A stretch of 64,000 nucleotides of DNA from UBA5109 sp965661005 (lineage in GTDB: Bacteria; Pseudomonadota; Gammaproteobacteria; Pseudomonadales; Pseudohongiellaceae). A model generated the notes under the pieces. The model made no database searches and was not told where the DNA came from. It saw only the letters and a program-made list of their open reading frames with translations. The stretch covers positions 1 through 64,000 of the forward strand of contig CBFICB010000006.1 in assembly GCA_965661005.1 (NCBI GenBank). Direction: 5' to 3'. The position numbers and the translations under genes were made by a program. Below, piece after piece: positions 36,742 to 45,621 of the stretch (the stretch's first letter is position 1; each line of letters starts with the position of its first letter).

Positions 36742-37917
36742 GTGAAAATCTATCTTGTCGGCGGTGCTGTCCGCGATAAATTACTAGGCCTCACTGTCAA
36801 AGACAGGGATTGGGTAGTGGTGGGTTCTTCGCCCGAGGAAATGCTTGAACTGGGTTACCAGCAAGTTGGCAAGGATTTCCCAGTTTTCCTGCACCCAGAA
36901 ACCAAAGAAGAATATGCTATTGCACGTACAGAAAAGAAAACCGGCCTGGGCCATTCAGCCTTCAGTGTAGACATCACTCCCACTATTACGATTGAAGAGG
37001 ATTTATTACGCAGAGACCTGACTATCAATGCCATGGCTGAGGATGATGAAGGTAATCTAATCGACCCTTATGGTGGCCAGGAAGATCTAAAGAATAAAAT
37101 TCTACGTCATGTCTCTCCAGCATTTTCAGAGGACCCATTACGCGTTTTGAGAGTCGCACGATTTTCAGCCCGCTTTGCGCATTTAGGATTTGAGGTCTCT
37201 CAAGAGACTTTAGACCTCATGCAGCATCTGGTTAACAACAGTGAACTTGATGAACTTCCTGCTGAACGGGTATGGCAAGAATTTAGACGAGCTCTTGGGG
37301 AGAAAACACCCGCTTTTTTCTTTTTAACGCTCAGAGATTGCTACGCGCTGGGCGTAATAATGCAGGAAATTGAAAGTTTATTTGGCATTTCACAGGAAAA
37401 AGCCCGCCTAAGCTTAATGGCTTTAACCAAAGCCGCTGAAATAACTGGTGATACCGCAATACGATTTTCTGCCCTGTGTTACGAACTGCCTGTCACTCAT
37501 GATTTTTCACTTGTTAAAAACTTGAGGAAGCTGGAGTCCTTATGTATTCGCTTAAAAGTTCCAAACGATTATAAGGATCTGGCAACTTTAACCTGTCTCT
37601 ACTGGGATAGTTGTGCTTCATTAAATCTGCACGAATCAGAACCAGTACTGACGTTATTTGAAAATTGTGATGCGTTTCGTCGCCCTGAACGTTTTCAATT
37701 TTTTCTACAGGCTTGTGAAGCAATACGTAAAGCCGCAGAAGAAAGCGATGCAAATATCAATTACAGGCATAAAACTTTGTTGCATCTGCTCAATCTTTGT
37801 CATAATGTTGATACAAATGTATTAGTTGAAGCTGGTTATGAAAAAGAAGAGTTCGGCATTCAGCTAAGACTATTGCGATTGGAAACCATAGAAAACTACA
37901 TAATATCTCAACAATGA
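36742..37917 (+). CDS. cca: tRNA CCA nucleotidyltransferase with degenerate HD domain
   Basis: Adds or repairs the 3'-CCA of tRNA. The nucleotidyltransferase head is intact: YLVGGAVRDKLLG, catalytic Asp pair in DRDW (residues 21-23), RRDLTINAMA, the DPLRVLRVARFSARF and AERVWQE motifs. The C-terminal HD phosphohydrolase domain of the E. coli enzyme is degenerate: RFATLCHDLGK becomes RFSALCYELPV (about 241-251), the GIHTLM His is replaced, and the HHGH segment is deleted. At 391 residues it is about 20 shorter than E. coli Cca. It starts with GTG, as the family N-terminus begins there. It overlaps the next gene by 4 bp. Confidence 0.93.
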   Translation: MKIYLVGGAVRDKLLGLTVKDRDWVVVGSSPEEMLELGYQQVGKDFPVFLHPETKEEYAIARTEKKTGLGHSAFSVDITPTITIEEDLLRRDLTINAMAEDDEGNLIDPYGGQEDLKNKILRHVSPAFSEDPLRVLRVARFSARFAHLGFEVSQETLDLMQHLVNNSELDELPAERVWQEFRRALGEKTPAFFFLTLRDCYALGVIMQEIESLFGISQEKARLSLMALTKAAEITGDTAIRFSALCYELPVTHDFSLVKNLRKLESLCIRLKVPNDYKDLATLTCLYWDSCASLNLHESEPVLTLFENCDAFRRPERFQFFLQACEAIRKAAEESDANINYRHKTLLHLLNLCHNVDTNVLVEAGYEKEEFGIQLRLLRLETIENYIISQQ

Positions 37918-38708
37918 AAACTGAATTACTTCCTGAAAATAATGGGAAGGACAGTAATAATAAAGCAAATGGAAAGGTTGCTTTAATAACCGGCAGTGCA
38001 GCAAGAATTGGCGCAAGTATTGCCAAACACTTACACCAGCTCGGTTTTAATATTACCCTTCACTATCACCATTCTGAAAATGCGGCTCAAGCCTTAACTG
38101 GCGAATTGAACAGTTTACGAGCTGGCTCTGCATATTGTCTGAAAGCAGATTTGAAAGATATAAACAACATACAGGAGCTTGCCAACAGTACTTTAGAACA
38201 TTGGGGAAAACTGGATGTTCTTATCAATAATGCCTCCAGCTTTTACCCAAGCTCCTTAAACGAAATTAGCGAAGAACAATGGCATGACTTAGCCGGCACA
38301 AATGCACTGGCTTCAGCTTTTTTATGTAAAGCTTTATGCCCTGCTTTAAAGCTCTCAAAAGGCTGTATCGTAAACATCAGTGATATTGCCGCGAGCACTG
38401 GCCGCAGTGACTTCTTGTTATATGGTATGGCAAAAGCAGCACTTAACAATTTAACCCGCTCACTTGCTCGCGAACTCGCGCCAGGTATTCGGGTCAATGC
38501 TATTGCTCCAGGGGCTATTTTAGCACCAAACTTTCCCACGTCAGAAAGCGCCAACAACATCAATGAAAACGACCCATTATCAATCAGTTGCCTGAATTAT
38601 CCCGGCAAAGCTGAAGATATTGCTTATGCCACTGAGTTTCTAATTAACAATACTTATACCAGTGGTCAGATTATTAATGTGGATGGTGGCCGGCGACTAA
38701 AAGTTTGA
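37914..38708 (+). CDS. SDR-family pteridine reductase (FolM-like)
   Basis: A short-chain dehydrogenase with the pteridine-reductase variant of the nucleotide motif, TGSAARIG (residues 26-33), NNAS, and the catalytic YGMAK. It probably reduces dihydromonapterin or dihydrofolate. It overlaps cca by 4 bp and is convergent with pterin-4a-carbinolamine dehydratase and folK-folB, so the neighbourhood supports a pterin substrate. 264 residues. A glycine-rich fatty-acid-type SDR is less likely because of the Arg in TGxxxRIG. Confidence 0.86.
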   Translation: MKTELLPENNGKDSNNKANGKVALITGSAARIGASIAKHLHQLGFNITLHYHHSENAAQALTGELNSLRAGSAYCLKADLKDINNIQELANSTLEHWGKLDVLINNASSFYPSSLNEISEEQWHDLAGTNALASAFLCKALCPALKLSKGCIVNISDIAASTGRSDFLLYGMAKAALNNLTRSLARELAPGIRVNAIAPGAILAPNFPTSESANNINENDPLSISCLNYPGKAEDIAYATEFLINNTYTSGQIINVDGGRRLKV

Positions 38709-38748
38709 ATTTGCTGTAATTATTTGTGTAAATAAGTTTATCACTGGT

Positions 38749-39048
38749 TTAGGAAAACGTTTGCATTTTATCAGCCAGGTCGAAATCCTTTTCAGAAATG
38801 CCTCCAACTTCATGCGTGACCAACTGGACTTTTACTGTCTTATAAACATTGAACCATTCAGGATGATGATTAACTTTTTCAGCATATATCGCGACTTTAC
38901 TCATGAACCCAAAGGCTTCGATAAAGTTACCAAAGACAAATGTTTTGCTCAATTTTCCAGAATCAAGCGCCCAGTCAGAGTCTGTATTCTTATTTAGAGC
39001 ATGCAGTTTTTTCGAAACTTCGTCTGAAGTTAAAGCTGTAATAGTCAT
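38749..39048 (-). CDS. Pterin-4a-carbinolamine dehydratase
   Basis: Dehydrates 4a-hydroxytetrahydropterin, recycling the cofactor of aromatic amino-acid hydroxylases; DCoH/PhhB fold. The active-site pattern is intact: EKVNHHPEW, then the Tyr, VTHEVGG with the second His, and the following D in FDLADKM. The longest frame begins at 39087 and overlaps folK by 35 bp. The inner ATG at 39048 (MTITALTSDEV) gives 99 residues, the usual family length, and avoids the overlap; neither has a strong Shine-Dalgarno sequence. Confidence 0.88.
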   Translation of the reverse strand: MTITALTSDEVSKKLHALNKNTDSDWALDSGKLSKTFVFGNFIEAFGFMSKVAIYAEKVNHHPEWFNVYKTVKVQLVTHEVGGISEKDFDLADKMQTFS

Positions 39049-39052
39049 ATAT

Positions 39053-39574
39053 TTACTGTGCCAGTTTGGTGGATATTTTTCGGCCATGCCATTTAAAATC
39101 GACCGGCCATAAATGTTGCCTTTCTTTATTATAACTATCCCACAATTGTTTATAGCTTTGTTTCAATGATGGATGCTGTCGTCGTTCAGATAATTGCGAT
39201 AAAGGCCAGAGCACAAATGCATTTTCTGTGATTTCCGGTCTTGGTAATTCAATACCAGAAAAGACGCCGATGCTATCGCCATATAACAATACATCAATAT
39301 CCAGAGTCCTACCACTGAAACGTGGTTGACTCCGGTCTCTGCCACAATCATCTTCAATTTTTTTGACGGTTTTAATTAAAAAATCCAGTGGCATTTCAGT
39401 ATTAAATGCAACTGCCATATTTAAAAAATTATCACTTTCAAAACCGATTGCTTCACTTTCAAACACTGATGACAAACTTAGGTCATTGAATTTTAGCAAC
39501 AGGGCATCCAAACAAGACTGAAAATTGGCAACTGGCTCTATATTAGAGCCTAGACTGAGCGCAACCCAGGTCAA
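39053..39574 (-). CDS. folK: 2-amino-4-hydroxy-6-hydroxymethyldihydropteridine pyrophosphokinase
   Basis: Pyrophosphorylates 6-hydroxymethyldihydropterin for folate synthesis. The 173-residue protein has SLGSNIEP, the HPPK signature FSGRTLDIDVLLYG with metal-binding Asp residues, and ELPRPEITENAFVLWPL. It starts with TTG at 39574, two bases after the folB stop, since MTWVALSLGSN aligns with family starts. Confidence 0.94.
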   Translation of the reverse strand: MTWVALSLGSNIEPVANFQSCLDALLLKFNDLSLSSVFESEAIGFESDNFLNMAVAFNTEMPLDFLIKTVKKIEDDCGRDRSQPRFSGRTLDIDVLLYGDSIGVFSGIELPRPEITENAFVLWPLSQLSERRQHPSLKQSYKQLWDSYNKERQHLWPVDFKWHGRKISTKLAQ

Positions 39575-39576
39575 GA

Positions 39577-39930
39577 TTATTTGACCCCTCTTTCAATAAT
39601 TACACCTACATCTCTGGAGCCAGTAACAGCACCAGGTTTACCAAGCGTTAATCTCAACCAACTAACGCCAAATTCTGTCAAAACAATCTCTGCAATTTTT
39701 TCGGCCAAGGTTTCTATGAGTTGAATTTCACTTTCTTCAACGAAGGCTATTAAGCGTTTAGAGACTGCCTTGTAATCAAGGGCATCAACAATTTCATCGG
39801 TCGCTGCAGCTTTTTTAATATCACTGGCCATTTCAAGATCAATAGTGATTTTCTGCTTAATTTCTTTTTCCCAGTCGTAAATTCCTATAACAGTTTTTAC
39901 TTCCAGGCCATTTATATAAACAATATCCAT
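39577..39930 (-). CDS. folB: Dihydroneopterin aldolase
   Basis: Cleaves dihydroneopterin to 6-hydroxymethyldihydropterin, the substrate of the adjacent FolK. The ATG at 39930 gives MDIVYINGLEVKTVIGIYDWE, matching the E. coli N-terminus; a GTG at 39945 is in frame upstream. The ELAEKIAEIVL-type helix and the C-terminal KPGAVTGSRDVGVIIERG are typical. 117 residues. plsY, which is near folB and tsaD in many gammaproteobacteria, is absent between it and tsaD. Confidence 0.94.
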   Translation of the reverse strand: MDIVYINGLEVKTVIGIYDWEKEIKQKITIDLEMASDIKKAAATDEIVDALDYKAVSKRLIAFVEESEIQLIETLAEKIAEIVLTEFGVSWLRLTLGKPGAVTGSRDVGVIIERGVK

Positions 39931-39967
39931 AGTTTTATTCGTCACCTTTAACGTTCTGTTAGATTTC

Positions 39968-41005
39968 TTATAGAGCCCTTAACTGATCCAGAGGCCATCG
40001 TGCTTTAGCTCTTATTGTTAAATCATCTTGCTGACCAGCTAGTAATCGCTGACAACCAGCATAAGCGATCATCGCACCATTGTCTGTGCAAAATTCCATG
40101 CGAGGGTAATAAATCTCTCCGCCTTCTTTTTTTGCCATTTTTGCCAGCACTTCCCTTAATCTTTTATTTGCACTGACACCACCGGCAATGACTAAGGTCA
40201 TCATACCAGTTTGTTGGAAAGCCCTCTGACATTTAATACGCATGGTATCAACTACCGCTTCCTGAAATGCATGGGCAATATCAGCCTTGCTTTGCTGGTC
40301 TAAAGCCGTGGTATCAGTTTCACCATTCAATAAATCCAGAATTGTATTGAGAGTAAATGTTTTAAGCCCGCTAAAAGAAAAATCCAGACCTGCTCGATTG
40401 GTCATCGGTCTTGGAAAGGTGAAGCGGCCGGCTTCGCCATTCTCTGCAAGCTGCGCAATATGTGGTCCTCCCGGGTAGGGTAAGCCCAACATCTTTGCTA
40501 CTTTATCAAAGGCTTCCCCCGCTGCATCATCCAATGACTCACCAATCAATCGGTAAGATCCTATTTTTTCTACTTCAACCAGCTGGGTATGGCCGCCAGA
40601 AACGAGTAGCGCTAGAAATGGAAAAGTTGGCCCCCTATCTTCCAGCAAAGGCGCTAATAAATGGCCCTCCATATGGTGGACTCCGATCGTAGGAATATCC
40701 CAGGTCATGCCCAGAGCACGACCGATGGAGGCCCCAACCAGCAGGGCTCCTGACAAGCCCGGGCCCGCCGTATAGGCCAGCCCATCAATTGTATTTTTGC
40801 TGCAATTGGCTTTATTCATCACTTCTTGAATTAAAGGTAAAGTCTTGCGTATATGGTCGCGAGAAGCTAGTTCCGGAACTACCCCTCCATATTGTTGGTG
40901 AATCTCAACCTGGCTATATAATGCATCAGCAAGCAAGCCCCGCTCACTATCATAAATAGCAATTCCGGTTTCATCACAAGACGATTCGATACCTAAGACT
41001 TTCAT
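39968..41005 (-). CDS. tsaD: tRNA N6-threonylcarbamoyladenosine synthase catalytic subunit
   Basis: Transfers the threonylcarbamoyl group to A37 of ANN-decoding tRNAs. It begins MKVLGIESSCDETGIA from the ATG at 41005; the frame extends to 41053 but the extra residues are not family-like. Iron-ligand His residues lie in GVHHMEGHLLAP, with the nucleotide motif LLVSGGHTQLV and VIAGGVSANKRLRE. 345 residues against 337 in E. coli. In many gammaproteobacteria rpsU lies divergently next to tsaD; here about 13.9 kb separates them. Confidence 0.95.
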   Translation of the reverse strand: MKVLGIESSCDETGIAIYDSERGLLADALYSQVEIHQQYGGVVPELASRDHIRKTLPLIQEVMNKANCSKNTIDGLAYTAGPGLSGALLVGASIGRALGMTWDIPTIGVHHMEGHLLAPLLEDRGPTFPFLALLVSGGHTQLVEVEKIGSYRLIGESLDDAAGEAFDKVAKMLGLPYPGGPHIAQLAENGEAGRFTFPRPMTNRAGLDFSFSGLKTFTLNTILDLLNGETDTTALDQQSKADIAHAFQEAVVDTMRIKCQRAFQQTGMMTLVIAGGVSANKRLREVLAKMAKKEGGEIYYPRMEFCTDNGAMIAYAGCQRLLAGQQDDLTIRAKARWPLDQLRAL

Positions 41006-41103
41006 GCTTCTAAACGTGATCTCTCTCAAACTTAAGCGCGTACCATTATACATTTACTGGGAAATATGGATAATTAACGGCTCTTGATATTTTGGATGTC
41101 TTT

Positions 41104-42834
41104 ATGCTGTTCCCTAATAATTTTCTGCGGTGGAAGTTTTTAACCCGCCTCTCTTGTCATGCTACTCATTCGCTGATTCTGATAACTACTCTTTTGCTAG
41201 CATCCTGTAGCTCAGTTGAGCCTCTAGAAAGCAACAAGACTGACGACCCTATTGCAACAGAGCAGAATACTGAACAAGTTGTAGAAGAACTGGTAAATGC
41301 TGCTGGCAATTCTGGAGATCGGGATATTGAAAATATCATCTTAGAAACTGTACTTTCAGATTCAGAGATAGAACCTGTAAGAGTTCAGCCCATTGAACCC
41401 GCGGTCGCGATGACCGCCAATCGAGTTGTAGAGCTTGAAATTAATGATTACCTGCAAAATCGAAGAAACCTTTTAAAAATATGGATTGAACGTGGTCGAA
41501 TCTGGTTCCCAATGGTCGAAACAATTTTCGCTGAAGAGGGTATTCCTGATGAATTAAAATATTTAGCACTTGGTGAAAGCTCTCTTAATCCGACTGCAAG
41601 AAGTTATGTTGGTGCAGCCGGTATGTGGCAATTTATGCCGGCAACAGCCAGGGGAGAAGGCTTACGGGTAGACAGCTGGATTGATGAAAGAAGAGACCCG
41701 GAACTTTCCACACGCGCTGCTGCAAAACACTTAAAAGCCCTTTATGAAACTTATAGTGGCAACTGGCACCTCGCGCTTGCAGGCTATAATTGTAGCTATA
41801 GATGTATTTCTCGAGCAGTAAACCGTGCCAGGGGCGCTATTGAAAACCCTCCCTCATTTTGGGAAATCTACCCTTATTTACCCCAACAAACCCGAAACTT
41901 TATTCCAAAATTTATTGCTGCGGCATTAATTGTTTCTGACCCTGAGCTCTATGGTATTCAGATTGAAGATTTAGGCCAAAAATATACTTATGATATTGTT
42001 CTGGTTAACGGCATGTTAAGTCTTGAGAATGCTGCCGAGCTAGCGGGCGTTGATCTGACCACTATCACCAGTTTGAATCCTTCAGTTCGTAAAGCAACCT
42101 TGCCAGATAGCACAGAGCCCTTCCCTTTAAAAATTCCCGCCGGCAGTTATCAGCGTTTTGTTAACGCATTTGATACATTGCCCGATGAAGAAAAAATTGC
42201 ACCTACTGAGTACACCATTCGTTCCGGAGATACGCTCGATAGCATTGCCCGACGCTTTGAAACAACTGTGGCGGAATTACAAGCCGTAAATAATATTCGC
42301 AATCATCTGATTTTTCCTGAGCAAAAAGTAATGATTCCGGGCCGTGGTATTAATACGAATATTTCTATAACAGCCAATAACAGTGTGATGATATCAATCC
42401 AATATGGTGATCCGATATACCGTCCTATTAGATTGGCCGAAGGTTTTCAATTGGTAGAACAAGCAGGATCTACACCAGATAATATGCTAATGGCCGTTAG
42501 TTTAAGCGATGATATAGTTGACGAACTGGTTGTACCCACGATCTATCAAGTTCGCCGCGGTGATACTCTGGGACAGATTGCCGAGCGTTTTGATGTGTCT
42601 ATTCGGGACATTCAAAACTGGAATAATATTCGTGGCACTACTATCTACGCGAGACAGGAATTGACCTTGCATACAGCCGCATCAGCTCCAAGCCCGCAAC
42701 TATATAAAGTACAACGTGGCGATAATCTCGCCGCAATTGCCCGTCGCTTTGGCCTGACGGTTGATAACCTAAAAAGATTGAATGGCTTGAATAGCGATCT
42801 AATCTTTCCTGGTCAGGACTTGCAGCTCAATTAA
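41104..42834 (+). CDS. mltD: Membrane-bound lytic murein transglycosylase, MltD-like, three LysM domains
   Basis: Cleaves peptidoglycan glycan strands at the inner face of the outer membrane. A lipoprotein signal with lipobox LLLASCSS precedes an acidic linker, an SLT domain with the catalytic Glu in LALGESSLNPTA (about residue 158) and AAGMWQFMPATA, then three LysM peptidoglycan-binding repeats (about 369-413, 480-524, 533-576). The ATG at 41104 has GGA 7 bases upstream; a TTG at 41092 is also in frame. It is the first of eleven consecutive genes for exported proteins, reading away from tsaD. Confidence 0.91.
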   Translation: MLFPNNFLRWKFLTRLSCHATHSLILITTLLLASCSSVEPLESNKTDDPIATEQNTEQVVEELVNAAGNSGDRDIENIILETVLSDSEIEPVRVQPIEPAVAMTANRVVELEINDYLQNRRNLLKIWIERGRIWFPMVETIFAEEGIPDELKYLALGESSLNPTARSYVGAAGMWQFMPATARGEGLRVDSWIDERRDPELSTRAAAKHLKALYETYSGNWHLALAGYNCSYRCISRAVNRARGAIENPPSFWEIYPYLPQQTRNFIPKFIAAALIVSDPELYGIQIEDLGQKYTYDIVLVNGMLSLENAAELAGVDLTTITSLNPSVRKATLPDSTEPFPLKIPAGSYQRFVNAFDTLPDEEKIAPTEYTIRSGDTLDSIARRFETTVAELQAVNNIRNHLIFPEQKVMIPGRGINTNISITANNSVMISIQYGDPIYRPIRLAEGFQLVEQAGSTPDNMLMAVSLSDDIVDELVVPTIYQVRRGDTLGQIAERFDVSIRDIQNWNNIRGTTIYARQELTLHTAASAPSPQLYKVQRGDNLAAIARRFGLTVDNLKRLNGLNSDLIFPGQDLQLN

Positions 42835-43023
42835 TCCTTCCGTCTCTTGAGAGAAAAAACTTTAATGACCCTGATGCATTAATTCTGTACTTCCATATTG
42901 CTTACACAAAGGGGCGTAGACCTTTAGCAATGAGATGTTTATTCTAGATCCTCGGTGGATGGGCAACTCTGAGCCCGAAGCAAATTAAGTAATAATTAAA
43001 AATATAATACTCGGGAGTTTCTA

Positions 43024-43704
43024 ATGACGATATCCAAATTAAAATTGATACTGGCCGCTGGCATTCTGTTTTCCAGTACAAGTGCTATGTCTCAAGAGAT
43101 GAATTTTTTCGTTACCAGCGCTGGCTCAGGCCAAGGTGGTAACTTGGGCGGACTGGCAGGTGCCGACGCTCGCTGTCAAGCTTTAGCCTCTGTAGCCGGT
43201 GCTGGTGATCAAACCTGGCATGCTTATTTAAGCACTCAGGGTATGAATGCAGTTAATGCCCGTGACCGAATTGGCACAGGCCCCTGGTACAACGCCAATG
43301 GCGATATGATTGCCCGAAATCTGGATGAACTGCATAACGAAGATGACAACAGGCTCAGTGTTCGAACAGCATTGGATGAACATGGTAGACCTGTTCCTTA
43401 TGTTGGTCTTGATGATGACGGAACACCTTTACCTCTGGAACTTCAAATTACGCCAAACGTTGAACATGATGCACTGACTGGATCAGACGCAAATGGTATG
43501 GCTTATCCGGCAGGGGACGATATGACATGCAACAACTGGACCTCCGGTGATGAAGGTACAGCGATGCTAGGACATATCGACCGCCGCACTCTGGGACCTG
43601 GAGTTTCTCCTTGGGCAACTGCCCACCCTTCTGCAGGTTGCAGTCAACAGGCATTAGTCAATACTGGTGGCACCGGCCGCTATTATTGCTTCGCTATTGA
43701 TTAA
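43024..43704 (+). CDS. Secreted lectin-like domain protein
   Basis: A 226-residue protein with signal peptide (residues 1-23, AMSQ-E). The mature part begins FFVTSAGSGQGGNLGGLAGADARCQALA and contains NARDRIGTGPW, CNNWTSGDEG and the C-terminal GTGRYYCFA. This arrangement recurs in bacterial secreted proteins that I take to have a C-type-lectin or collagen-NC10-like fold. The four Cys may form two disulfides. An inner segment (PYVGLDDDGTPLPLELQ) appears to be an insertion relative to relatives I recall. It is the first gene of an apparent four-gene operon to 46455. Function unknown. Confidence 0.72.
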   Translation: MTISKLKLILAAGILFSSTSAMSQEMNFFVTSAGSGQGGNLGGLAGADARCQALASVAGAGDQTWHAYLSTQGMNAVNARDRIGTGPWYNANGDMIARNLDELHNEDDNRLSVRTALDEHGRPVPYVGLDDDGTPLPLELQITPNVEHDALTGSDANGMAYPAGDDMTCNNWTSGDEGTAMLGHIDRRTLGPGVSPWATAHPSAGCSQQALVNTGGTGRYYCFAID

Positions 43705-43720
43705 GAAATCGGAATCCTGC

Positions 43721-44626
43721 ATGTTTAAGAAAGCCATCCTCCTGGCACTTCTGTGCCAGGTAGGTAGCCTGAATGCTCAGGAATCAGATATTGTTGGTTT
43801 CTGGAACCAGCCTGCTCCTGGAGTTTCGCTGGGTGGTATTACATCACTCTTTGGCTTCATTGAAGATGCCATAGAGCGCGCTGATGGACCTCCGGTAGTA
43901 GACTATTTGGGCATTCCTCTTAATGAAGAAGCGCTTTCCAGAGCTCTGGCCTATGACAGCGCTTTGCTTGGTGTTCCGGAACATGTCTGCATGAGGCATC
44001 CCACTCCCTATTCTTATTGGGGACCAGCCAATCTAAGAATCGCTGCTCAGCTGGATTACAATCTGGATACCATTTCCTACACAGTGGGCGGTACTTTTAG
44101 ACGGGCTGACAGGACTATCTGGATGGACGGTCGGGAGCACCCTTCAGAATATGCTCCTCATACCTGGGCCGGTTTCACAACCGGGCGCTGGGAGAACGGC
44201 ACCTTAATTACTAAGACAACACATCTTAAGTGGGGCTGGGTACGCCGAAACGGGGTACCTACAAGTGATCAAGCGACAGTCTATACCTACTACCAACGTA
44301 ACGATGATGTTCTGACCATTACCTGGTTTGTGGATGACCCCCACTATCTAAGCGACACTTACATTAAATCTGCTGACTTCATTATTGCACCACGCGGAGT
44401 TTCTACAACAAGCTTTGGAGTAGAAGCTGCTGATACTTCTCAAGGTGTATTTGAAGAATGTTTAAATCGGGCTGAAATTGCCAGACCGGAAAAACATTAT
44501 GTTCCTCATTACCTTCCCGGTGAAAACCCTTTTATTGGTGAGTGGGCAAATGAAATTGGAGTTCCTGTTGATGCCACCTTAGGTGGAGAAGAAACGGCTT
44601 ATCCAGAATTCAGAGATCAGTTATAA
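43721..44626 (+). CDS. Exported protein of uncharacterised WMDGR family (copy A)
   Basis: The longest frame starts inside the previous gene; the ATG at 43721 gives MFKKAILLALLCQVGSLNAQ, a clean signal peptide, and 301 residues. Visible segments are YLGIPLNEEALSRA, the Cys-containing VCMRHPTPYSYWGPANLRI, TIWMDGREHPSEYAPHTWAGF, GRWENGTLITKTTHLK and RRNGVPTSDQ. The pattern belongs to a family I have seen in secreted proteins of marine Proteobacteria and Acidobacteria, without assigned activity; I infer a beta-rich periplasmic domain. It lies 16 bp after the lectin-like gene and 1 bp before the MBL-fold gene, so it is co-transcribed. Confidence 0.7.
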   Translation: MFKKAILLALLCQVGSLNAQESDIVGFWNQPAPGVSLGGITSLFGFIEDAIERADGPPVVDYLGIPLNEEALSRALAYDSALLGVPEHVCMRHPTPYSYWGPANLRIAAQLDYNLDTISYTVGGTFRRADRTIWMDGREHPSEYAPHTWAGFTTGRWENGTLITKTTHLKWGWVRRNGVPTSDQATVYTYYQRNDDVLTITWFVDDPHYLSDTYIKSADFIIAPRGVSTTSFGVEAADTSQGVFEECLNRAEIARPEKHYVPHYLPGENPFIGEWANEIGVPVDATLGGEETAYPEFRDQL

Positions 44627-44627
44627 G

Positions 44628-45608
44628 ATGGTCCCAATTAACCCACAATTTCTCGTGAGAACTCGCCTTCTATTCCTCGGCCTGTTTTGCCTGATTCAAT
44701 CATCAGCACTGTTTGCCCAGAGCATGCCATCGGAACCACCAGTAAGTGGCGAACTGGAAATTATTCATGTACAGGGTAATGTTTGGCTTATCGCTGGGCT
44801 AGGAGGAAATATTGCTGTCCAAGCCTCCGATCAGGGAGTCTTTGTCGTTGATACTGGCGCAAATGGATTTGGTGAAGACGTCATTTCTGCGATAGCAACA
44901 ATTTCTGATCGCCCAATTCGTTACATCGTTAACACGTCAATTGCTCCGCAGCATATTGGAGGAAATTCAGAACTGGCGATATTACCCGGCGGCTCAACAA
45001 GTGGAGCAGAACGTGGCGCCCGAATAAATATTATCTCGCAGGAAAATGTATTGTTTCGAATGAGCACTGACAGAGATAGTAATGGTGAACGAATCCATAC
45101 CCAACTTTCTTGGCCAACAGATGGATATTATGAGCCGCAACGAGGCCAGATCTTTAATGGAGAAGCTATCGATATTATTCACATGCCAAAGGCTTACAGT
45201 GATGGTGATAGCATAGTCTATTTTCGAGGCTCAAATGTATTGGTCAGCGGAGATGTGTTCACTAATACCGGACTTCCCTTAATCAACCCAAGCCTGGGGG
45301 GCAGCCTAGAGGGAACTATTGCTGCGCTTGATAAAATGTTGGATATCACAATTTCTGATGATCTCGCAGAAGGCGGCACTTACCTAATTCCAGGGCATGG
45401 CTACATTTCAGATGAAGCTGATCTGGTCGAGTATCGTGACATGACCTATATCATTAGAGATCGTTTGCAGAGATTGATAGTTGAAGAGGGTTTAAGTCTC
45501 GAACAAGTAAAACAAGCTCGACCAGTTTTAGGCTGGGAAAGTCGCTATAACAGACCTGAGTGGACCGTGGATATGTTTCTGGAAGCAGTTTATCCAGAAT
45601 TCCAATAG
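44628..45608 (+). CDS. Exported metallo-beta-lactamase-fold protein with degraded zinc site
   Basis: The ATG at 44628, one base after the previous stop, gives a 326-residue protein with signal peptide (cleavage near LFAQ-S). The MBL fold is evident: GNVWLIAGLGGNIAVQ, VVDTGANGFGEDV, NVLVSGDVF and IPGHGYISDEADLVEYRDM. The HxHxDH zinc motif reads SIAPQH (NTSIAPQHIGGN, residues about 101-112), keeping only the last His. The downstream AHTDGD position is AYSDGD (about 189-194). The Asp of SGD and the His of PGHG remain. It is probably a non-catalytic or altered-metal member. Third gene of the operon 43024-46455. Confidence 0.83.
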   Translation: MVPINPQFLVRTRLLFLGLFCLIQSSALFAQSMPSEPPVSGELEIIHVQGNVWLIAGLGGNIAVQASDQGVFVVDTGANGFGEDVISAIATISDRPIRYIVNTSIAPQHIGGNSELAILPGGSTSGAERGARINIISQENVLFRMSTDRDSNGERIHTQLSWPTDGYYEPQRGQIFNGEAIDIIHMPKAYSDGDSIVYFRGSNVLVSGDVFTNTGLPLINPSLGGSLEGTIAALDKMLDITISDDLAEGGTYLIPGHGYISDEADLVEYRDMTYIIRDRLQRLIVEEGLSLEQVKQARPVLGWESRYNRPEWTVDMFLEAVYPEFQ

Positions 45609-45621
45609 ATATTATAAAACT

